Source: Lachnospiraceae bacterium (GTDB lineage Bacteria; Bacillota; Clostridia; Lachnospirales; Lachnospiraceae). From it: a stretch of DNA of 49,003 nt. Both the position numbers and the translations under genes were made by a program. Location: the NCBI GenBank assembly GCA_029008875.1, contig JAQXJP010000016.1:1-49003 (forward strand), given 5' to 3'. Positions 43,206-49,003 of the stretch are shown here, piece by piece. Within the stretch, counting starts at the first letter, position 1, and every line of letters starts with the position of its first letter. The notes beneath the pieces were generated by a model. The model was not told the origin of the DNA and searched no databases. It saw only the letters and a list, made by a program, of their open reading frames with translations.

Positions 43206-43234
43206 ATTATACTTTATCATGCATCCACATGCAA
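43206..43234 (-). promoter_or_regulatory. Promoter of the acyltransferase operon
   Basis: TTGCAA-like TTGCAT (43229-43234) and TATAAT (43206-43211) lie 17 bases apart on the minus strand, with a TGATAGTATCA dyad just downstream. Further upstream, TTGACGCACT occurs twice (43242 and 43264), 22 bases apart. Confidence 0.65.
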
Positions 43235-43373
43235 ATATTCGTTGACGCACTCCCGGTAGCACATTGACGCACTTCACGTCAGAACATGGCCGCTAGGTTC
43301 ACAGCCACAAAAAAAGAGAGCGCAAACCGCTCCCTTTTTATATAAATCATACTCCCCATATGATTTACTTCGC

Positions 43374-43384
43374 TGGTAATACCA
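43374..43384. promoter_or_regulatory. FadR-type operator between divergent units
   Basis: TGGTAATACCA is a perfect dyad that fits the TNGTNNNACNA consensus of FadR-subfamily GntR regulators. It lies between the acyltransferase operon and the fadR-type gene. The rest of this 343-base region holds a GC-rich hairpin with a T run (about 43309-43340) and the regulator's promoter. Confidence 0.65.
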
Positions 43385-43440
43385 ACGGATTGATACTCTG
43401 TGATAAAGGTACCACGGATTTCTTTCAAAGTCAAGAAAAG

Positions 43441-43470
43441 TTGCAATTTAGCAGAAAAATGTTGTATAAT
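43441..43470 (+). promoter_or_regulatory. Promoter of the FadR-type regulator gene
   Basis: TTGCAA (43441-43446) and TATAAT (43465-43470), 18 bases apart, lie 49 bases before the start. CTGG...CCAG dyad sequence follows at about 43479-43494. Confidence 0.65.
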
Positions 43471-43519
43471 AATTTAAGCTGGTATGTGGTCCAGCCACAG
43501 CCGTTTTAGGAGGTATCGA

Positions 43520-44233
43520 ATGCAATTCAAAAAATTATCAGCTCCTTCTCTGAAGGAATTGTTCGTGGAAGAATTAGAAAATAAGATTTTATCCGGTGAA
43601 TTGTCCATCGGTGAAAAGTTGCCCAGCGAGCGGGAACTGGCAACTTCCATGCAGGTCAGCCGCGCGGTGGTCAATGCGGGAATCGCGGAATTGGAACAGA
43701 AGGGATTTTTGGAGATTCGTCCCAGAGTGGGAACCTTCGTCAACGATTATCACCGAAACGGCTCCCTGGACACCCTGGTCTCCATTATGAAATACAACGG
43801 CGGTGCCCTCTCCAACGAGGAGGTGCAGTCCATCCTGGAACTGCGCATCGCCCTTGTCAATATGGCATCCTCCCTGGCCATTGATAAGGCCTCCCGGGAA
43901 GAGATGCAGATTCTAGTGGATGTGCTGGACGACATCAAAGCCAGCCCCAACGCCGAAGCGCTGGTGGAAAACACCTTCCACCTCTATCACGAGTTGGCTT
44001 TCATCAGCGGGAACTCCCTGTTACCGCTTCTGTTTACCTCGTTCAAGGCGCTGGTCTGCGCCCTGTGGCACCGGTACGTGCTCAACTACGGGATGGACGC
44101 GCTGAAAAATTCCTCAGAGGAATTTGTAAAGCTGATAATCGCCGGGGATAAGGATGCCGCCAAAAATTATGTGGAATCCACCACCACCGAATCCATCAAC
44201 GGTTCTAAAACAATTTTCCATACACATCCATAG
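43520..44233 (+). CDS. FadR-subfamily GntR transcriptional regulator
   Basis: The 237-residue protein has the GntR winged helix (about 10-75: ELENKILSGELSIGEKLPSE, VSRAVVNAGIAELEQKGFLE, RVGTFVNDY) and an all-helical FCD/FadR-type ligand-binding domain. The start at 43520 has AGGAGG 6 bases upstream; the longer frame does not. It probably binds the TGGTAATACCA operator upstream and responds to a small molecule, perhaps a fatty acid derivative, but the ligand is not known. Its last 29 bases overlap the end of the convergent hflX gene. Confidence 0.88.
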   Translation: MQFKKLSAPSLKELFVEELENKILSGELSIGEKLPSERELATSMQVSRAVVNAGIAELEQKGFLEIRPRVGTFVNDYHRNGSLDTLVSIMKYNGGALSNEEVQSILELRIALVNMASSLAIDKASREEMQILVDVLDDIKASPNAEALVENTFHLYHELAFISGNSLLPLLFTSFKALVCALWHRYVLNYGMDALKNSSEEFVKLIIAGDKDAAKNYVESTTTESINGSKTIFHTHP

Positions 44234-45452
44234 GAACGTACGCCTTGATGGCTATGCCCTCCGGGACATACTCCTCCTCCAGCAGTTCTCCGGACTTGCG
44301 GATGAGTTGAATGTCCCCGGCCTTGGCATAGGGGATGACCCGTTCCACATACACTTTGTTCTCCCGGAGGATTTCCTCCAACAGTTCCGTCACCCGGGAC
44401 AGTCCCTCCCCTTTTCCCGCAGAGATGTTGAGCACATGGTCTGCGCGAAAATCGTGGAGTGGCTCATGGTCCGTCCGCAAATCCTGCTTGTTAAAAAGCG
44501 TCACGATGGTCTTATCCTTCACTCCCAAATCATCCAAGGTCTGGTAGGTAATGTGCATCTGCTTCTCCCTCTGTGGATTGGAAGCATCCACCACATGGAA
44601 GATATAGTCCGCATACTTGGCCTCCTCCAGGGTACTCTTAAAGGCCTCAATCAGGTGGTGGGGCAGCTTGCGGATAAACCCGACGGTATCCGTCAACAGC
44701 ACCTCCTGCTTGCCGGACAATTCCAGCACCCGGGTGGTAGGATCCAGCGTGGCAAACAGCTTATCCTCCTCCAGTACCTGTGCATCGGTCAAATGATTTA
44801 ACAAAGTGGACTTGCCCGCATTGGTGTAGCCCACGATGGCCACCACCGGCACCTGATTCCGCTTTCTCTTGGCCCGGTTCACATCCCGGTGCTGCTCCAC
44901 TTCCTTCAGTTCCCTGCGAAGCTGGGCAATCCGGTCATTGATCAACCGGCGATCCATCTCCAATTTCTTCTCTCCCGGTCCCCTGGTTCCGATTCCTCCT
45001 CCCAGACGGGACATGGATCTTCCCAGGCCGCTTAAGCGGCTGAGCCGGTAGCGCAGCTGGGCCAGTTCCACCTGGATTTTTCCCTCGCTGGTTGTGGCGT
45101 GGGCCGCAAAAATATCCAGGATAATCAAGGTCCGATCCATAATTTTGGTGTCCAGCAGCTGCTCCAGGTTCTTAAGCTGGGCGGGGGACAGTTCATCATC
45201 ACACACGATTCCGGTGGCACCGGTATCGTAAATCAGCTCCGACAGCTCCTCCACCTTGCCGGTTCCCACGTAGGTTCCCGGATGAATGCGCTCACGCTTC
45301 TGGATCAGGGTGCCCACCACCTCTGCCCCGGCGGTCTTAACCAGTTCCGCCAGCTCCGCCAGGGAATCCTCTGCGTCGTCCCCGTCCTGCTCGCTGACTC
45401 CCACCAGAATCACTCTTTCTTTCAATTCTTCCATCTCAAATATTTCTGCCAT
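44205..45452 (-). CDS. hflX: Ribosome-associated GTPase HflX
   Basis: The 415-residue protein has the N-terminal HflX domain with GGGIGTRGPGE (151-161) and the G domain: P-loop GYTNAGKST (208-216), D254-TVGF, and NKQD (320-323). HflX splits stalled 70S ribosomes under stress. Length and motifs match the family throughout. The gene follows the TPR lipoprotein gene on the same strand after a spacer containing 40-base repeats. No classical promoter could be placed in that spacer, so it may be read through from upstream. Confidence 0.95.
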   Translation of the reverse strand: MAEIFEMEELKERVILVGVSEQDGDDAEDSLAELAELVKTAGAEVVGTLIQKRERIHPGTYVGTGKVEELSELIYDTGATGIVCDDELSPAQLKNLEQLLDTKIMDRTLIILDIFAAHATTSEGKIQVELAQLRYRLSRLSGLGRSMSRLGGGIGTRGPGEKKLEMDRRLINDRIAQLRRELKEVEQHRDVNRAKRKRNQVPVVAIVGYTNAGKSTLLNHLTDAQVLEEDKLFATLDPTTRVLELSGKQEVLLTDTVGFIRKLPHHLIEAFKSTLEEAKYADYIFHVVDASNPQREKQMHITYQTLDDLGVKDKTIVTLFNKQDLRTDHEPLHDFRADHVLNISAGKGEGLSRVTELLEEILRENKVYVERVIPYAKAGDIQLIRKSGELLEEEYVPEGIAIKAYVPMDVYGKLF

Positions 45453-45474
45453 AAAACAATCCCATCCGCGCCTT

Positions 45475-45594
45475 ATCTAATCCGGAAGGAGATGTCCACT
45501 CTCCGGGCGCTCCTATCTAATCCGAAGGGAGATGTCCACTCTCCGGGCGCACTCATCTGGTCTGGAGGAAGATGTTCTCCCTCTGGGCTTCCTC
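45475..45594 (-). repeat. Three 40-bp tandem repeats at the end of the TPR lipoprotein gene
   Basis: Units start at 45475, 45515 and 45555, exactly 40 bases apart. The first two are nearly identical (ATCTAATCCG, then GGAGATGTCCACTCTCCGGG); the third is divergent and forms the coding 3' end of the TPR gene. The intergenic units thus look like duplications of the gene end. Each unit can fold through GGAG and CTCC. Confidence 0.8.
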
Positions 45595-46521
45595 GTCCGC
45601 CGGATACAATTCCACGTATTCTGCCATCATGGTTTTGGCCGTGTCGAAATCCCCGGATTTCTCATAAGCGATAATCATGGCCCTCATCAGCTCCTGCTTG
45701 TTGGTGACATTCTCCATCTCCATGGCGGAATTGAAGTACACCAGCGCACCCTCATAATCACCTTTTTGCATGCGCCTCTCCCCCATTCCGTACAGCCCCT
45801 CGGAATCCGCGACTCCGCTGTCCAGATAGAGTTTGTAGCACTCCTCCGCAAGCTCCGCATCCCCGTACTCGGAGTACGCCTCGCCCAAATAGTAGTTGGC
45901 CTCCCGGTTTCCCCGCTCCACAGCATCCTTCAGGGCTGCGATAGCGGAATCATACTCGCCCAGCAGAAGATAGATTCTCCCCTTCTGCATCTTGTCGTAG
46001 GCTTTGTCCCCGCGAATATCCAGGGCCTGGTTCAGGTATGACTGGGCCTCACCCTCCATCTGGGAAGCGGCCAGCACCTCATATATGCCGATGTAGAGTT
46101 CGTAATTGTCATCATCCGCAGCCACGCCGGCGCGAAAATCCGCAAGGCCTTCCTCCCACTGCTCCATCTTAAAGTATGCACAGCCCCGCAGGAAATATGC
46201 GGTGGCGTCCCCGTTGTAATCCACAACCGCTGTGTATGTGGTGATGGCTCCCTCATAGTCCCCGTTTAGAAATTGGGCCTCCGCCTTGTAGTAGCAAGTG
46301 TCAATCTCCGTCTCCCCCACCTGTCCCCTGGACTGGTCAAGGGCGCGCTGGAAAGCCTCCACCGCCTCCTCGTATTGTCCGTCCTGAAGGCAGGTGATTC
46401 CGTATGCTCGATATGCCGCCTGATCCTTTTTCCGGTCCACGCTGCACCCGCACAGGGAAAAAGCCAGGGTCCCAATCAATGTCAAACTGATGATTCGCTT
46501 ACAAAGTGTCTGTATTTTCAA
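45553..46521 (-). CDS. TPR-repeat lipoprotein
   Basis: The 322-residue protein begins with a signal peptide and lipobox (LTLIGTLAFSLCGC) and then has about seven tetratricopeptide-type repeats, for example GITCLQDGQYEEAVEAFQRA, AEAQFLNGDYEGAITTYTAV, RIYLLLGEYDSAIAALKDAV and GEAYSEYGDAELAEECYKLY. It should be an extracytoplasmic protein-interaction scaffold. The TTG at 46521 is chosen because AAGGAG lies 7 bases upstream and it yields a normal signal peptide; the ATG at 46554 would add 11 residues. It precedes hflX. Confidence 0.85.
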   Translation of the reverse strand: MKIQTLCKRIISLTLIGTLAFSLCGCSVDRKKDQAAYRAYGITCLQDGQYEEAVEAFQRALDQSRGQVGETEIDTCYYKAEAQFLNGDYEGAITTYTAVVDYNGDATAYFLRGCAYFKMEQWEEGLADFRAGVAADDDNYELYIGIYEVLAASQMEGEAQSYLNQALDIRGDKAYDKMQKGRIYLLLGEYDSAIAALKDAVERGNREANYYLGEAYSEYGDAELAEECYKLYLDSGVADSEGLYGMGERRMQKGDYEGALVYFNSAMEMENVTNKQELMRAMIIAYEKSGDFDTAKTMMAEYVELYPADEEAQRENIFLQTR

Positions 46522-46642
46522 GAGATATCTCCTTTTCTCCAATCCTAACCTCATCCTATTTTAGCATATCTCACGCAGGATGACCAGTTAATTGGTGAGA
46601 ACCGCGACAGTCTTTCCACTGGATTTTGGGTCCCCCGAATAG

Positions 46643-46676
46643 TATAATTTATATGGGTTTCCGTTTTAGAACGGAA
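46643..46676 (+). promoter_or_regulatory. Promoter-like box and perfect dyad before the HD-GYP gene
   Basis: A TATAAT box (46643-46648) with no clear -35 is followed by TTCCGTT and AACGGAA (46659-46665, 46670-46676), a perfect 7-base dyad around 4 bases, placed near the expected transcription start 31 bases before the ATG. Confidence 0.55.
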
Positions 46677-46707
46677 TACAAACGATAAAATGCTTTTGGG
46701 GGTGCAT

Positions 46708-48399
46708 ATGTTTAATCTGTTATATACTGCTCTGTTTGTTCTGTCTATTCTCATGTTGGTTGTTCTGGTTTCCTGTTTCCGGGATCGCATTTCCGTCTTT
46801 TATGTGCTGCTGTATGTCAGCGTCGCGGTCACAAACTTCGGATATATGCAACTGTGCGCCTCCCAGGATCTGAATGCGGCAGTCTACGCCAACCAGACCG
46901 TGTACCTGGGTGCAAGCTTCTGCCCCTTTTTCCTGCTCATGTGCATGGCGGATTTGTGCAAGGTCAAGGTTCCCCGGATTGTCCAGAGCGGATTTATTCT
47001 GTTGGGATGTGTCATATTCTTTTTCATCTCCTCCATTGGCGTTTTCCCATGGTACTATCGGAGTGTGTCATTTGTGCGCGAAAACGGTGTCAGCAACCTG
47101 ATGAAGGAGTACGGACCTCTGCACACCCTGTATCCCCTTTATCTGATTGTGGTGGTAATTCTGGCACTGACCTTCATCATCCTGTCCTTCCGCAAGAAAA
47201 AGGATGTGTCCTACGTCACCAGCGCACTGCTCTTAGTGTGCATGATCATCACCGTGGCGGTGTACATCGTGGAAAAATCCCTGCATTTGCAGGTGACCAT
47301 TCTCCCCATCGCCTATGTCATCTCCCAGGCGGGAGTTCTGTTTTTGTTGCGAAGGATCAGCCTCTATGACATCTCAGCTATCACGGCGGATTCCATGGTG
47401 GAGAGCGTCTCCTTCGGATTTGTCATCTGCGATTTCAAGGAAAAATTCCTAGGCGGCGACGTGGCTGCCAAACTATGGTTCCCGGAGATCAACGAATTGA
47501 AGCTGGACGCTCCCATCAAATCGGAAACCACGGATTTTCTCCAACAGTTGGGAAAATGGGTGCGGGATGAGGATGACAGGGAGATTGTGTATTTTGAGCG
47601 CGATGGGTATATCATCGAAGCAAAGCATGCCATTATCACAGAGAAAAAGCATCATCCCATTCACTGTGTGTATCTGCGGGATGACACCAAACAACAGGCG
47701 TACACAAAACTGGTGGAGCAGTACAACGAGAATCTGGAGCGGGACGTCAACGCCAAGACCGCCAAGATCAGCCGGATGCAGGATGACATCATCATCAGCA
47801 TGGCCAGCATCGTAGAAAACCGGGACAGCAACACCGGCGGTCACATCGCCAGAACCAGCGATGTGGTCAAGATTTTTGTACAGCATCTGCAGCGTCGGAA
47901 CATCTGTCCGGAACTGACTCCGGAGGTGGCTCAATGCATCATAAAGGCTGCGCCTCTTCACGACTTCGGAAAAATTGCCATCCCGGACGTAATCCTGAAC
48001 AAGCCCGGAAAATTCGAGCCAGAGGAATACAAGGAGATGAAGAAACACTCCGCCAAGGGTGCGGTCATCGTGGAGCGCATCCTGCAGAACACGGAGGATG
48101 TAACCTTCCAACAAATCGCCGTCAATATCGCCCACTATCACCATGAAAAGTGGGACGGCAACGGCTATCCCGACAGAATCTCCGGGACGGACATCCCCTT
48201 CGAGGCAAGGGTGATGGCTCTTGCGGACGTGTTCGACGCCCTGGTGAGCAAGCGCGTGTACAAGGACAGCTACGGGTACGACAAGGCTTTTTCCATCATC
48301 GAGGAATCCTGCGGATCCCACTTTGATCCCTTGCTCTGCAAAGAATTCCTGCAGTGCAGACCGGCGCTGGAGAAACTGTATGATTCCTACGAGGATTAA
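46708..48399 (+). CDS. Membrane HD-GYP domain phosphodiesterase
   Basis: The 563-residue protein has seven to eight N-terminal membrane helices (about 1-215, like the 7TM module of sensor kinases), a PAS-like middle region (about 230-330), a short coiled coil (340-365) and a C-terminal HD-GYP domain with HDFGKIAIPDVILNKPGKF (H418-D419) and HHEKWDGNGYP (478-488). Such domains degrade cyclic-di-GMP or related dinucleotides in response to the sensor. The ATG at 46708 follows GGGGGTG; the one at 46690 has no site. It may link an envelope signal to motility, which fits the chemotaxis and flagellin-methylase genes. Confidence 0.92.
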   Translation: MFNLLYTALFVLSILMLVVLVSCFRDRISVFYVLLYVSVAVTNFGYMQLCASQDLNAAVYANQTVYLGASFCPFFLLMCMADLCKVKVPRIVQSGFILLGCVIFFFISSIGVFPWYYRSVSFVRENGVSNLMKEYGPLHTLYPLYLIVVVILALTFIILSFRKKKDVSYVTSALLLVCMIITVAVYIVEKSLHLQVTILPIAYVISQAGVLFLLRRISLYDISAITADSMVESVSFGFVICDFKEKFLGGDVAAKLWFPEINELKLDAPIKSETTDFLQQLGKWVRDEDDREIVYFERDGYIIEAKHAIITEKKHHPIHCVYLRDDTKQQAYTKLVEQYNENLERDVNAKTAKISRMQDDIIISMASIVENRDSNTGGHIARTSDVVKIFVQHLQRRNICPELTPEVAQCIIKAAPLHDFGKIAIPDVILNKPGKFEPEEYKEMKKHSAKGAVIVERILQNTEDVTFQQIAVNIAHYHHEKWDGNGYPDRISGTDIPFEARVMALADVFDALVSKRVYKDSYGYDKAFSIIEESCGSHFDPLLCKEFLQCRPALEKLYDSYED

Positions 48400-48428
48400 T
48401 TTCCGTGAGATAGATTTATACAAAAATT

Positions 48429-48447
48429 CCCCCGGCCAAGCCGGGGG
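48429..48447 (+). terminator. GC-rich terminator-like hairpin after the HD-GYP gene
   Basis: CCCCCGGC and GCCGGGGG form a strong stem with a 3-base loop. The following sequence, AGTTTCAT, has only a short T run, so termination efficiency is uncertain. A perfect palindrome GACAGTTAACTGTC follows at 48457-48470. Confidence 0.65.
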
Positions 48448-48520
48448 AGTTTCATAGACAGTTAACTGTCAAAATAGTTTGATCTGTAATAACACAGAAC
48501 CCAACGAACCTACAAATCGG

Positions 48521-48719
48521 AAGTTATCGAGATGTTTGGCTAATCGTATTAAGCAGGCTGATTACGGTTATTTTTCCAGAAATGCAGAATGTATCCGTAG
48601 GGATGAGTTCCGACTACGGTTATTTTCCCAGAAATGCAGAATATATCCGTAGAGGCATGCTCCCGGCTATATATTAGCAAAAATACAGAATGTATATGTA
48701 GAGATAGGCGCTCCCGACG
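48521..48719 (+). repeat. 53-bp tandem repeat array with conserved flank (copy 2)
   Basis: After a flank that matches 45 of 49 bases of the 12.1-kb flank on the opposite strand, units start at 48562 (52 bases), 48614 (53 bases) and 48667 (divergent). Each carries the constant AGAAATGC core and the CTACGG / CCGTAG arms. The array is in inverted orientation relative to the copy at 11.7-12.1 kb. No gene is present. Confidence 0.85.
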
Positions 48720-48755
48720 TTCCTTAATATGTAGCGTTCCACCTGAGTGGCTGTC

Positions 48756-49003
48756 CATTTGGGCACTTCCCCCTACTCATTTCAGAATGACAGACTCTTC
48801 AGGATCCGGTCCCAATCTGCTTTCCCGTCAGTCTTTTCTGGCACTTGCCCCCATTTTAGACGGACAGATTCTTCTGAATCAGCCCAAATTCCGCTTTCCC
48901 GTCAGTCTCTTTTGGCACTTGCCCTGATTTCAGACTGACAGATTCTTCTGAATCAGCCCAAATTTCGCTTTCCCGTCAGTCTCTTTTGGCACTTCCTCTC
49001 GTT
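48756..49003. repeat. 74-bp tandem repeat running off the window end
   Basis: Units start at 48789, 48863 and 48937 (exactly 74 bases apart), with a partial unit at 48756-48788. The second and third copies are almost identical; the first is more divergent. Each contains GATTCTTCTGAATC, a hairpin-forming dyad, and TTTCCCGTCAGTC. The period is not a multiple of three, so it is not coding. The third copy is cut or diverges at the window end, so the array length is unknown. Confidence 0.88.

Noticed and set aside
43309..43340. Terminator for the acyltransferase operon
   Set aside because: The hairpin lies upstream of the operon start rather than after its end; its role, if any, is unclear.

Overview
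The window looks like a chromosomal segment of an anaerobic, Gram-positive Clostridia species, most likely a Lachnospiraceae member; the genus cannot be fixed from sequence alone. Support comes from the oxygen-independent class III ribonucleotide reductase (NrdD/NrdG), strong GGAGG ribosome binding sites, occasional TTG/GTG starts, lipobox lipoproteins, and families typical of that group (TSCPD protein, PadR/permease-prefix/DUF4097 trio, DUF6320). A methyl-accepting chemotaxis protein and a flagellin lysine methylase suggest a motile cell.

Layout. 1-13.6 kb: almost every gene is on the minus strand and most are small, unrelated and one-of-a-kind (acetyltransferases, MazG-like and Nudix hydrolases, a kinase-like P-loop protein, PnuC, TraX, lipoproteins), with several gene remnants and an aminoglycoside nucleotidyltransferase broken by one stop codon. 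From 5.6 to 13.6 kb the DNA is clearly more AT-rich than the rest; this looks like a cassette-like accessory island. It carries an array of 53-bp tandem repeats (11.7-12.1 kb) that recurs in inverted orientation at 48.5 kb. 13.6-25.7 kb: housekeeping and stress genes: HAD phosphatase, DNA polymerase IV, chemotaxis receptor, family 8 glycosyltransferase, AsnA, glutamine-dependent NAD synthetase, Hsp33 and a methyltransferase. 25.8-28.1 kb: a PadR/permease-prefix/DUF4097 operon whose promoter carries a phased array of dyads. 28.2-35.8 kb: DUF554 and a divergent MraY-like transferase, an aldolase-like enzyme, FliB, and convergent nrdG and nrdD, the latter with a paired NrdR-box promoter. 36-39.7 kb: a heterodimeric ABC exporter with one degenerate ATP site. 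39.7-40.2 kb: a 462-bp element made of two long inverted arms with no plausible gene. 40.2-44.2 kb: an operon of alpha/beta hydrolase, DUF6320 membrane protein and condensation-type acyltransferase, divergent from a FadR-type regulator with a matching operator between them. 44.2-49 kb: HflX, a TPR lipoprotein, a membrane HD-GYP phosphodiesterase, then a gene-free tail holding the second 53-bp repeat copy and a 74-bp tandem repeat that runs off the window.

The least explained parts are non-coding: the 462-bp inverted-repeat element, the dispersed 53-bp repeat family, the 74-bp tandem repeat and the phased operator array. No CRISPR array, phage module, transposase, rRNA or tRNA gene was found.
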